Below are positions 52,975-61,372 of a stretch of 64,000 nucleotides of DNA, piece by piece. The DNA is taken from assembly GCA_017509985.1 (NCBI GenBank), contig JAFWOE010000037.1, forward strand, positions 1 to 64,000, in the 5' to 3' direction. A model generated the notes under the pieces. It ran no database searches. It worked only from the letters and a program-made list of their open reading frames with translations, and was not told the DNA's origin. The stretch's first letter is position 1. Each line of letters opens with the position of its first letter. A program made the position numbers and the translations under genes. The stretch comes from Lachnospiraceae bacterium. Lineage in GTDB: Bacteria > Bacillota > Clostridia > Lachnospirales > Lachnospiraceae.

Positions 52975-53299
52975 AATCCACCCCCTTAATCGATCTGAGT
53001 ACCTCTTGCTGATTAAAAAGCTGCAGATTTATGCCTCAAATTATTAGTCGCGTTTATAGAATGTTTATAAAATATATAGAATTATTTTATAATTCATTAT
53101 CTACTGCTATATATCATGCTTGTCAATGAAATATCAATATATGCCGTATTTTTGTACATCCTGTTGCTTTTCGCAGTTCAAATTTAGATATTTTCACGGA
53201 AGGAAAGCCGTTAATCCGTTTTTTTTCCGCAGTACCGCTCTGCATCCGGCCCCGGTAAATCCCGGACGGCTGTATTGTTTTCCCTTCCGGCTGATTTTT

Positions 53300-53329
53300 A
53301 TGGCATTCCGCAGGCTTTTAATCTATAAT
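53300..53329 (+). promoter_or_regulatory. Candidate promoter of the RyR operon
   Basis: ATGGCA (53300-53305), 18 bases, TATAAT (53324-53329), 37 bases upstream of the start. The remainder of the 390-base gap 52975-53366 is AT-rich between divergent genes with nothing else I can see. Confidence 0.5.
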
Positions 53330-53366
53330 ATATTTGTTGCATGACTCGGATTATCTGGAGGGTACT

Positions 53367-55250
53367 ATGGCTCTAGCTGCCGTTCTGATCATAGCCGCAA
53401 TACTGTTTTTAATGATCCTGGTCTCCCTCGGGTTCCAGCCTAAATTCATGGCCAGGCTGATCGGGGTGATCATCCTCGTCTGCGGAATTGCCGGGATCTT
53501 CCTCTACGGGTACGGTTATTACACCATATACGGTCCGTCGCCCGTCGCGGTCATGCGCACACTGTTTTCTGTTTTCTGCATGTATCTCGGGAGAAACGAG
53601 ATCAGCGCCATCAGCAATACGCCGCTTCTCGCCCACTGGCCGATGCAGATCCTGCTTTATCTTGTCCATCTCGGAGCGCTTTACGCGACCGCAAGTTCGG
53701 TCGTCGCCAGTATCGGGGTACGGGTCATCCGCGCACTGAATCTGTTCTTCATCAACCATAAGGACCTCATTCTGATCTACGGCGCCAATGACGGATCTGT
53801 CAGCTTCGGCGAACAGCTTCAGGATCAGAAAAAGGGCGTGGTCGTCTTTGTGGACAGCGACTCGGGCGATACCTATTCCGGCAAGATCCTGCGCATGGGC
53901 AGCCTGCTTCTGAACGACGAAAGCGCCAAGGCACCGGATGCCGCTTTCCTTCGGAAACTCGGGGTAACCTCCGGCAGTACGCATCTTTCCGTTTACTGCC
54001 TGGATCTGAAGACCACCAACAACCTTCGTTATGCCGAGTCACTGTTAAATGTCCTGAAAGAAGCCGGGATCGAGTCTTCCCAGACCGATATCACTTTGCT
54101 GGTTCCGGACGAATCGGCAGGATTTTCCCTTCAGGCCATGGAAACTTCCGGTGATCCGCAGGATTCCCGGTACGGCTACGGTTCCGTAAACGCCATCGAG
54201 ACCGCGGATCTGATCGCCCGGCTTGCCATCCGTAAATATCCTCCGTATGCCTATATGGGCTTTGGGGAAAAAGCCGGGGCAGCCGAAAACTTCGAAAGCG
54301 TGATCATAGGCTTTGGCCGGACCGGTCAGGCGATGCTCCGCTATCTTCTGATGAACGGGCAGTTCGAAGGCAGCGAATTCCGCACGACGATCGTCGCGGA
54401 CAAATACAGCAATACTTCCGGAAGCTTTTTCTATAAATATCCCGGAATAAAGGAAAACTATAAGATCGACCTTCTGGAGGTCAACGCCCGCAGCTCCGCG
54501 TTTTACGAATTTCTGTCCGCCCGCGCGAAGGAGCTCAACTATATCGTCGTCTGCACCGGGAACGACGAGGAAAATGCAGAGATCTCCAAGGAGATCACGG
54601 ATTATCTGCGCAGCCGGAGCTGCTTTGCCCCGGTCCTGACATGCTCCGAGAAAGGCGTGGACCGTATCTCCGATACCAGCGGCCTGCCGGAGATCATAGA
54701 ACTGTTCACACCCGAGATCCTCTGCAGCAAGGAGCTCGACCAAAGAGCCATGCTGATCAATCACGAGTACCACCGGAGCGAAAACAATTCTGTCGAAAAA
54801 GACTGGCAGCGCTGTGATTACTTCAGCCGTTTAAGCTGCCGTGCCAGCGCAGACTTTCTGGACGCAATGATTCACATATCCGGGCTGAACAAAGAAGACC
54901 TGATCCGGGACGGATGGCCAAAAGGCCCGGCCCTTCTCGAAAATCTGGCCCGGACCGAACATCTCCGGTGGTGTGCTTTCCACTATGCCTTCGGCTACCG
55001 CACGATGGATCTGGAGACCTTCGCGAAACGCGGGGAAAGATACCGTGACGAGGTCGCCGCAAAAGGCAGAAGCGAACTCCGCATCGGCAAGGATACACGC
55101 CGGCGGCTCCACGCCTGCCTGGTCCCCTGGGAGGATCTGGAATACCTCGGTACGCTGGAAGCCCAGTTTACCGGAACGGAAAAAGACTATCAGCAGCTGG
55201 ATCTTGATAATGTCCTGCTGATCCCCCGGCTTCTGAAAGAAGAACAGTAA
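53367..55250 (+). CDS. Membrane TrkA-N/RyR-domain protein
   Basis: 627 aa from ATG 53367, five bases after GGAGGG. Residues 1-125: three to four membrane segments with a short pore-like loop. Then two Rossmann parts, the first beginning LILIYGANDGSV (about 135), the second SVIIGFGRTGQAMLRYL (about 310, GxGxxG). The C-terminus (about 520-625) is a RyR domain: NLARTEHLRWCAFHYAFGYR, then RRLHACLVPWEDL and EKDYQQL. RyR domains in bacteria are predicted nucleotide-ligand sensors. No TVGYGD filter. Directly followed by the channel-like partner. Confidence 0.85.
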   Translation: MALAAVLIIAAILFLMILVSLGFQPKFMARLIGVIILVCGIAGIFLYGYGYYTIYGPSPVAVMRTLFSVFCMYLGRNEISAISNTPLLAHWPMQILLYLVHLGALYATASSVVASIGVRVIRALNLFFINHKDLILIYGANDGSVSFGEQLQDQKKGVVVFVDSDSGDTYSGKILRMGSLLLNDESAKAPDAAFLRKLGVTSGSTHLSVYCLDLKTTNNLRYAESLLNVLKEAGIESSQTDITLLVPDESAGFSLQAMETSGDPQDSRYGYGSVNAIETADLIARLAIRKYPPYAYMGFGEKAGAAENFESVIIGFGRTGQAMLRYLLMNGQFEGSEFRTTIVADKYSNTSGSFFYKYPGIKENYKIDLLEVNARSSAFYEFLSARAKELNYIVVCTGNDEENAEISKEITDYLRSRSCFAPVLTCSEKGVDRISDTSGLPEIIELFTPEILCSKELDQRAMLINHEYHRSENNSVEKDWQRCDYFSRLSCRASADFLDAMIHISGLNKEDLIRDGWPKGPALLENLARTEHLRWCAFHYAFGYRTMDLETFAKRGERYRDEVAAKGRSELRIGKDTRRRLHACLVPWEDLEYLGTLEAQFTGTEKDYQQLDLDNVLLIPRLLKEEQ

Positions 55251-55268
55251 CTGACAGAATTCAATCGG

Positions 55269-56849
55269 ATGAGGAAGTCTTTCGTGAATAAGAATAAGAA
55301 AATCAGCAAAGCCCCTCTCATCGTCAGTATCGCGATACTAGTATACATAGTACTGCTCCTGCTTCTGGTACATGTGGAATCGGCTTCGCCCGAGTCCGGG
55401 ATCACTACCATACAGGCCGGACTGTGGTACACGATCACGACCCTGACTACAGTCGGCTACGGAGACCTTTATCCGGTCACCTCTTCCGGCAAAATCATCG
55501 GTGCGGTCTTCCAGCTGATGAGCCTGGGCGTGCTTGTTGCGCTCTTCTCTTTCATGCTTTCATTCCTGAGAGGAAAGTTTGTGCCTCGCCAGAAGCTCGG
55601 CTTCAGCCGCAAAAAGCAGTGGTACATTTTCGCGGAACGCAACAGATTCACCGAAAGTCTGGCTGCAGGTCTCGAAAAAGAACGTCCGGACGGAAGCGTG
55701 ATTTTTTCTGAAGAGAAAAGGACCATCGGGGAAGGTCCCGGCTTCGGTGCCGAGTTTTCTCCCTCGGAGCTTCTCGAAATCAAGAAGGGAAAGGGAAATG
55801 CGTCCCTCTTCTTTATGAGTGAGAACATTCTGGATAACGAACAGAGGGCTAAGCAATTCGAAAGCACCGGTTCCCAGATCTACTGCATGACAGCCCACGA
55901 GCCGGAACAGCTTCCGGCAAACATCCACATTTTTGATCCTTACAGGATCTGCGCACGGGCATACTGGAAGCGCTTTCCGATCGAAAACGATCACGAGAAC
56001 ATCGTAATGATCGGCGGCGGAAAATATGCTTCCGGTATTCTGGAACAGGCTATGATCCAGAATGTCCTGGATCCGCATCAGGCGATCTGCTACCGCATGT
56101 ACGGCAACTACAATGAATTCATCCGGCTGCATCCCTACCTTGAAACGATCGTCACCGTCGGTCAGAAAGATCCGGACCGTGACAGCCTGATCTTCAGCAA
56201 AGAGCCGTGGAGTTCTGCTCTGGATATAATTGCTGAAGCTGACCGGATCATCGTCTGCACAGACAGGGAAGAAGATACCATCCTGACCCTGATCCTGCTC
56301 TTTAAATACTGCCCCGTACAGGGGAAAGTCTACGCCAGGCTTTCCATGCCGTTTGACAGCACCGAAGTCTTCGGCTCCTATTCCGAAGTCTTCGCACCGG
56401 AACACGTTCTTCGCGATGAACTGAACCGCTACGCCGTACGGCTGCATGAAATGTACATGGAAGCTTCACCCGGAAGATATCCGCCCTGGAACGAACTGGG
56501 CTGCTTCCTGCGCGGGTCCAACCTGGCTGCTGCCGACCATCTGGAGTACAAGCTCCGTATCCTTCTCGGCCCGGAAGCCGGCAACACCGTTACGCCGGAG
56601 CTCTGCCGCAGGGCCTTTGAGGTCTATAAAGGGCTGGGACCGGAGGAAAGAGAACGCTGCCGGGCGATCGAACACGAACGCTGGATGCGCTTCCATATCA
56701 TGAATAACTGGCGGTACGGCGAGCCGCGTGACAACAAAAAGCGTCTGCATCCCCTGCTCCGTCCGTACGAAGAACTCTCAACCAAAGAACGCGAAAAAGA
56801 CGACTATGGCTGGCGTTTCCTGGAAGAACTCGGAAACCTGCCGGACTGA
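55269..56849 (+). CDS. Two-TM K+ channel-like protein with RyR domain
   Basis: 526 aa. Residues 18-36 and 75-95 are membrane segments around a pore loop with the potassium selectivity filter TVGYGD (61-66). A Rossmann/RCK-like part follows (IVMIGGGKYASGILEQ near 245), and the C-terminal 90 residues are a textbook RyR domain (AIEHERWMRFHIMNNWRYGEP, LHPLLRPYEELSTKEREKDDYGWRFL). The 18-base gap indicates an operon with the first RyR protein. A ligand-gated ion channel responding to a nucleotide-derived signal is the best reading, but is inference. RBS is weak. Confidence 0.88.
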   Translation: MRKSFVNKNKKISKAPLIVSIAILVYIVLLLLLVHVESASPESGITTIQAGLWYTITTLTTVGYGDLYPVTSSGKIIGAVFQLMSLGVLVALFSFMLSFLRGKFVPRQKLGFSRKKQWYIFAERNRFTESLAAGLEKERPDGSVIFSEEKRTIGEGPGFGAEFSPSELLEIKKGKGNASLFFMSENILDNEQRAKQFESTGSQIYCMTAHEPEQLPANIHIFDPYRICARAYWKRFPIENDHENIVMIGGGKYASGILEQAMIQNVLDPHQAICYRMYGNYNEFIRLHPYLETIVTVGQKDPDRDSLIFSKEPWSSALDIIAEADRIIVCTDREEDTILTLILLFKYCPVQGKVYARLSMPFDSTEVFGSYSEVFAPEHVLRDELNRYAVRLHEMYMEASPGRYPPWNELGCFLRGSNLAAADHLEYKLRILLGPEAGNTVTPELCRRAFEVYKGLGPEERERCRAIEHERWMRFHIMNNWRYGEPRDNKKRLHPLLRPYEELSTKEREKDDYGWRFLEELGNLPD

Positions 56850-56866
56850 AAAAGGAGATATCAAAA

Positions 56867-57445
56867 ATGCTGAAAGACCTGATCCTGAAAAATCGAAGCT
56901 ACCGCGGCTATGACGAAAGCTATTCATTTACCCGGGAGCAGATGGAATCCCTTATTGACGGAGCAAGGTTCTGCCCTTCCTCCAAGAACGCACAGCCTCT
57001 GAAATTTTACGCTGCGTATGAGAAAAAAGATGTTGACGCCATTCAGCCCCTGGTCCGCTGGGCCGCCCAGCTTCCCGGGATCACGCTGCCGCACCCCGGG
57101 CACTGCCCTACCGGCTTTATCGTGATCTGCCAGGATACGGACATCAGCACCAACCTGAACATGTTCCAGCGGGATGCCGGGATCACCGCCCAGACAATGC
57201 TCCTGCTGGCCGCTGAAGAAAACCTCGGCGGCTGCATGATCGGAAATTTCATCGCAGACGAATTAAAAAAAGTCCTCTCCCTTCCGGAAAACATCCGCCC
57301 GCTTCTGGTGGTTGCTCTCGGCAGGCCTGACGAAAAAATCGTCCTCACCGACGTCGGAGAAGACGGCAGCACCGTCTATTACCGGGATGAGAACGACATT
57401 CATTATGTACCGAAACGCAGCCTGAAAGATCTGATGCTGAACTGA
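56867..57445 (+). CDS. Nitroreductase-family protein
   Basis: 192 aa. FMN enzyme of the nitroreductase fold: LKNRSYRGYDES, PSSKNAQPLKFY, AAEENLGGCMIGNF and VVALGRPDE motifs. AAGGAGATATC precedes ATG, 17 bases after the RyR channel, so cotranscription is likely. It reduces quinones, nitro compounds or is a flavin hydrolase-like enzyme; substrate unknown. Confidence 0.88.
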   Translation: MLKDLILKNRSYRGYDESYSFTREQMESLIDGARFCPSSKNAQPLKFYAAYEKKDVDAIQPLVRWAAQLPGITLPHPGHCPTGFIVICQDTDISTNLNMFQRDAGITAQTMLLLAAEENLGGCMIGNFIADELKKVLSLPENIRPLLVVALGRPDEKIVLTDVGEDGSTVYYRDENDIHYVPKRSLKDLMLN

Positions 57446-57467
57446 AAGCGGCTCTGATAATTCGTTA

Positions 57468-57947
57468 TTATTCATAAAGCTTCCATTCGGCAAGGGTATC
57501 TCCTTCGTATCGGACCATCAGTGAGAAAAACCCGTTTCCGTCCTGCATCCTTTCCAGAAAGATCCTGTCTCCTTCCCAGATATGCAGATCCGGGATCTTT
57601 CTTTTTTCCACCCATTCAAGATCTCCTTCGCTGCATTCGGTCAGTTCTCCGGAATACTCATTAACCTCGAAAAGAAACATGTACTCGGTTTCCCAGATGT
57701 CAGAAATAAAAGTTACGATCCCGCAGAACCGGTATCCGGTCACATCCAGGCCGGTCTCTTCCTTCACCTCCCGGATCATGCATTCATCGGGACTTTCATC
57801 CTTTTCCAGCTTGCCGCCGACCCCGATCCACTTGTCATGATTCGGGTCATTATCCTTTTTCGTCCGATGGATCATCAGGTACTGATCTTCTTTTTTGATA
57901 TAAGCCAGAGTGGTAAGCTTCATCTTTTTCTCCACGATTATTTTCAA
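57468..57947 (-). CDS. Nudix hydrolase, MutT/8-oxo-dGTPase-like
   Basis: 159 aa. Nudix box GKLEKDESPDECMIREVKEETGL (about 42-64). Related to MutT1-type 8-oxo-dGTP diphosphatases (KKDNDPNHDKWIGVGGK). Start overlaps the SRAP stop by four bases (ATGA), so translation is coupled to it. Confidence 0.9.
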   Translation of the reverse strand: MKIIVEKKMKLTTLAYIKKEDQYLMIHRTKKDNDPNHDKWIGVGGKLEKDESPDECMIREVKEETGLDVTGYRFCGIVTFISDIWETEYMFLFEVNEYSGELTECSEGDLEWVEKRKIPDLHIWEGDRIFLERMQDGNGFFSLMVRYEGDTLAEWKLYE

Positions 57948-58528
57948 AACAGGGACAGCTGCTCATATTCTGCTTCTCGCAGGAAGGCCGGCGGGATCTC
58001 TTTAAGGATTTCCTGTGCGGAAGCATACTCCAGGATCCAGTCACGGATCCTTTCCTCCGGAATGATCAGCGGCATCCGGTCGTGAACAGGACTCATGGAT
58101 TCATTTGCGCCCGTTGTCAGGACAGTGAACCGGTCTGTCTGATCAAATATGTTATATAATCCGGCCATGTAAAAAGTTCTGTATCCGGGCAGAAAAAACG
58201 TATTCCTGATCTTATTCCTGTCCCATTCATAAAAATGGCCCGCCGGGATAACACAGCGTCTGTATGCCATGCTGTCCGCAAAGGTTTTCTTTTCCTGTAC
58301 GGATTCTGCCCTAGCATTTATCAGAAGCTTTTTATCATAGGATAAAAATCCCCAGGGCATTACACCGGCCCGGATCTGCGTTTTTCCCGGATCTGCTTTT
58401 ATAACCACAGCCGGCTCGGAAGGATGGATATCACCTGCACAGAAGGTCTTCACACCCGGTTCGATCCAGTCTGCAACGCCTTCAATATCTTCTATTATTC
58501 TGGAATAGTAAGCAAATCTGCAGCACAT
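57944..58528 (-). CDS. SRAP/HMCES-family DNA-damage protein
   Basis: 194 aa. Catalytic Cys2 (MCCRFAYY) links covalently to abasic sites in single-stranded DNA; the other key residues appear in LINARAESV, AGHFYEWD and SPVHDRMPLIIP. Shields abasic DNA during replication. Paired with the Nudix gene, fitting a nucleotide-damage unit. Confidence 0.92.
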   Translation of the reverse strand: MCCRFAYYSRIIEDIEGVADWIEPGVKTFCAGDIHPSEPAVVIKADPGKTQIRAGVMPWGFLSYDKKLLINARAESVQEKKTFADSMAYRRCVIPAGHFYEWDRNKIRNTFFLPGYRTFYMAGLYNIFDQTDRFTVLTTGANESMSPVHDRMPLIIPEERIRDWILEYASAQEILKEIPPAFLREAEYEQLSLF

Positions 58529-58630
58529 TCTGTTGACAGGTCACCTTTCGTTAAATCTCAGGTCTGCTTCGAAAAACTGCCGGCCGGCAGATCATCCTGC
58601 AGTTCCGGAGTCCCTTGTAAATTCCCGGAC

Positions 58631-59497
58631 TCAGGCCGGATCCTTTCCTTCCCTGAACATGTACATCATTTCGTTGGTGAGGCTGATGTCATCCGGCTGG
58701 AGCACGATCTCCCCGCGGCTGCGCCATTCCGCGACTTTAAGCTCCTTTTCATCCATGGTGATCTCGTCACTGCCGTCGACATCACAGTAGAACCCGGCCA
58801 GAAGGTCATCCACCATCCCCCAGGGCTGTGATTTATAGTATCTGATGTTTTTGACCCTCAGACCGGCTTCTTCCATGACTTCGCGTCTTACCGTATCCTC
58901 GAGAGTCTCGCCGATCTCCGTAAATCCGGCGATCAGCGCGTAAAACTTGAAACCGCCCCTGTATTTTGTCACGAGCAGTTTTTCCCCGTTCCGAACTCCC
59001 ACGATAACTGCCGGCTGTATATGCGGATAGATCGAGTTCCCGCAGCTGCATCTTATCGCCCGCTCCGTTGTATCCCTGAAGGTCTCTTTTCCGCATCTGC
59101 CGCAGAATCTGTTGTTCCTGTACCAGTTGAAAAGCTGGATCCCGGTGAATGCCGCAAATGCACGGTATTTTTCCATAAGTCCTTCTCTCATCAAACTCCG
59201 CAGGTCAGCATAGCCGTATCCTTCCGGAAGATCCGCGCTCCTGTCCCCGTCTTCCTCCAGCACGAAATAATGCTCTTCATCGATGCTGAATACATAGCTG
59301 AGCTTTTCCTTGTTCATCGAAGAAAACTCGCGCACTTTCGGGAACAGGCCGTCCCTGGAAAGGACCCCGTTCTGCTCAAAATGCAGGACAATATCCTCAT
59401 CCTGCGGCGTGATATTATCCGTAAAACGGTTGTCCAGTACATGCGGTAAAATATCCTGAATCATGGGTTCCGCCTTTCCTAAATAGTCTGTATCCAT
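58631..59497 (-). CDS. nudC: NAD+/NADH pyrophosphatase (NudC-like)
   Basis: 288 aa. Hydrolyses NAD(H) to NMN(H) plus AMP, also possible RNA de-NADding. Zinc ribbon CGRCG...CSCG (about 128-146), Nudix box GFTEIGETLEDTVRREVMEEAGL and SQPWG, the NudC marker. Start overlaps the MFS stop (TAATG), so it is translated with a cobalamin-controlled transporter, which is unusual. Confidence 0.92.
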   Translation of the reverse strand: MDTDYLGKAEPMIQDILPHVLDNRFTDNITPQDEDIVLHFEQNGVLSRDGLFPKVREFSSMNKEKLSYVFSIDEEHYFVLEEDGDRSADLPEGYGYADLRSLMREGLMEKYRAFAAFTGIQLFNWYRNNRFCGRCGKETFRDTTERAIRCSCGNSIYPHIQPAVIVGVRNGEKLLVTKYRGGFKFYALIAGFTEIGETLEDTVRREVMEEAGLRVKNIRYYKSQPWGMVDDLLAGFYCDVDGSDEITMDEKELKVAEWRSRGEIVLQPDDISLTNEMMYMFREGKDPA

Positions 59498-60690
59498 TAT
59501 TTTTTATTGGTTTCCTTCAGACCGAAAGAAACCAGTACAGCCAGTATAAAGATGATGCCTGTGATCATCATGACCGGGACGATATCTCCGATCCTGTCAT
59601 ACAGTCTGCCGGCCAGCAGCGGCCAGAGCATTCCCCCAATGATCTCCGAGATCCCCATGACCACGCCTGCGGCGCTCGTCCGCATATTGTCCGGAAGCGA
59701 TTCCATCGGGATCACGTTTCCGAAAAGTGCACTGGTCGTTGCGATCAGTCCGCCGAAAATACAGTAAAAACAGACGCTGAGCGAGCTTCCTGCCGCGATC
59801 CACATGCTCAACGGAGCAAGGGCTCCGAAAATCAAAGCCAGGATCAGCGCCTTTTTCCGCCCGATCCGGTCGGACAGGGCCGGAACCAGCAGCTGCGAAA
59901 AGATAAAGATCAGGCCCATGACCGCGGAAACCGTGCCCCGGGTCACCGGCGGCAGTTTCATTACATTGGTCAGGTAGATCGGAGCAAAGATCTGCATGCT
60001 CCAGTAGCCGGTCATGGAAAAGATCCCGATAATGATGCAGAGAACGACGTTCCGGCTGGAAACCAGGCCTCTGGCAATATCCCGGAGCCCGACCGGACTG
60101 CACTGTTCCGCTCCGGACTTCAGCTCTTTAATAACAAACAGGATGACCAGTGCCGCTGCGATCTGCAGCACACCGGTGACCGCATAAGGGATATTCCAGG
60201 AAAAGCCGGTGGCAAGCCTTGTGACAAGCGGCGGGCCCATCGTATTCGCAAAGATGGATACACCGGCAGCCGTAATACCGGCGTTCGAGCCGAAACGTCC
60301 CTTCGTGGAGATATCCGCAAGGATCGCCATCATCAGGGAAAGGACCGGGCCTTCAAAGAAACCGGACGCGATCCGAAGCACCAGCAGGGCCCTGTAATCC
60401 CGCACAAAAACACAGCCCAGAGCGATCAGGCCGCAGATCAGTACAAAGGGAAAAAGGAAAGCCTTGCGTTTCCCGGTCCGGTCGGATAAGAATCCGATGA
60501 CTACGGAGGAAACCGCAAAAGAAAGATTGCTTAACGAAGTGAGGGCGGAAAACTGGACCGTCGTCAGATCCAGCGCCCGGATGATCACGTCCGAAGCCTG
60601 GCTGGCCGTAAGCCGGTCCAGAAAGACGATGCCCCACGTGGCCATAAAGATGACGGCTGCGATCCTGTCATAGTTTTTACTGTTCTGCAC
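59497..60690 (-). CDS. MFS transporter under cobalamin riboswitch control
   Basis: 397 aa from GTG 60688-60690 (VQNSKNYDRI), eight bases after GGAGGAG; a longer ATG frame extends into the leader. Twelve membrane segments, MFS loop GFLSDRTGKRKAF and the repeat SDRIGRKKALI. Closest in pattern to hexuronate/organic-anion or general permeases. A cobalamin riboswitch and terminator control it, so a corrinoid, precursor or cobalt-chelate may be the cargo, as inference. Confidence 0.9.
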   Translation of the reverse strand: MQNSKNYDRIAAVIFMATWGIVFLDRLTASQASDVIIRALDLTTVQFSALTSLSNLSFAVSSVVIGFLSDRTGKRKAFLFPFVLICGLIALGCVFVRDYRALLVLRIASGFFEGPVLSLMMAILADISTKGRFGSNAGITAAGVSIFANTMGPPLVTRLATGFSWNIPYAVTGVLQIAAALVILFVIKELKSGAEQCSPVGLRDIARGLVSSRNVVLCIIIGIFSMTGYWSMQIFAPIYLTNVMKLPPVTRGTVSAVMGLIFIFSQLLVPALSDRIGRKKALILALIFGALAPLSMWIAAGSSLSVCFYCIFGGLIATTSALFGNVIPMESLPDNMRTSAAGVVMGISEIIGGMLWPLLAGRLYDRIGDIVPVMMITGIIFILAVLVSFGLKETNKK

Positions 60691-60848
60691 TTTAAGCTCT
60701 CCTCCCGGGCACTTCTGCTGCCTAATGTTCAGTTTACAACATTCTGCTCCGGTGAGCAAACAGAAAGGATGCCCGACGAAAGGCATCCTATCCGTGATAT
60801 GAGATTAAAATCGAAAAAAATTAGAAGGCATATTCAGCAGCGGGGGAT

Positions 60849-60890
60849 TAAAAAAAGGCACCCCGTTTCCGATATAGAAAACAGGACGCC
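60849..60890 (-). terminator. Riboswitch-controlled terminator (MFS leader)
   Basis: Minus strand GGCGTCCTGTTTTC, loop, GGAAACGGGGTGCC (14 bp with G-U pairs) then T7. Confidence 0.85.
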
Positions 60891-60965
60891 TAATAACGTC
60901 TGAATAAAAGTGGTTTACTACCTGATGCTGAACTGTTTTCGTCGGAAACATCCCGCTTTACAAGC

Positions 60966-61130
60966 ATCAGCAGGTTTCCTGACTTGCAGATCGTTGCTTT
61001 CCGGACCCCTTCTCATACATTGGTACAATGGATCTTGGCCGGTAGCTCCCTGCTTACAGTGACCGGATCGTTCAGGATTCACACCTGATTCCCTTTTAAC
61101 TGTGAATACTCACAGCACTGATGCCCTTAT
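60966..61130 (-). promoter_or_regulatory. Cobalamin riboswitch (MFS-nudC operon)
   Basis: Minus strand: GGGAATCAGGTGTGAATCCTG, CGGTCACTGTAAGCAGGGAGC, GGCCAAGATCCATTG, GGGGTCCGGAAAGC and the end CAAGTCAGGAAACCTGCTG. All core blocks are present, with a slightly variant GGTCACTG core. Between it and the gene is a terminator. The gap 60691-61372 is otherwise leader and promoter DNA without a gene. Confidence 0.9.
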
Positions 61131-61144
61131 TCAATTGTGAACAT

Positions 61145-61173
61145 ATTATAACAGACGGATGTGCGCTTGACAA
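61145..61173 (-). promoter_or_regulatory. Sigma-A promoter of the MFS-nudC operon
   Basis: TTGTCA (61168-61173), 17 bases, TATAAT (61145-61150) on the minus strand. Confidence 0.8.
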
Positions 61174-61372
61174 TCCTATTTTTAAAAAAATATATAAACA
61201 AGTATAAATCATCTGTTTCAACGGATCATCCTGTCTCTTCTGCCTCTGTCAGCACTTCGCGAAGTCCGGTATGGATCGTTCCGACCGTCAGGCCTGCCTT
61301 GATCACACTCTCCCTTTTCTACATCCACAAGCAAAGAATAATGAAACAGAGGGATTATGCAGGCGGCAGGGC

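Noticed and set aside
51457..52989. 510-aa plus-strand open frame
   Set aside because: Antisense to the SSS symporter; composition Cys/His/Asp-rich and without membrane or domain motifs.
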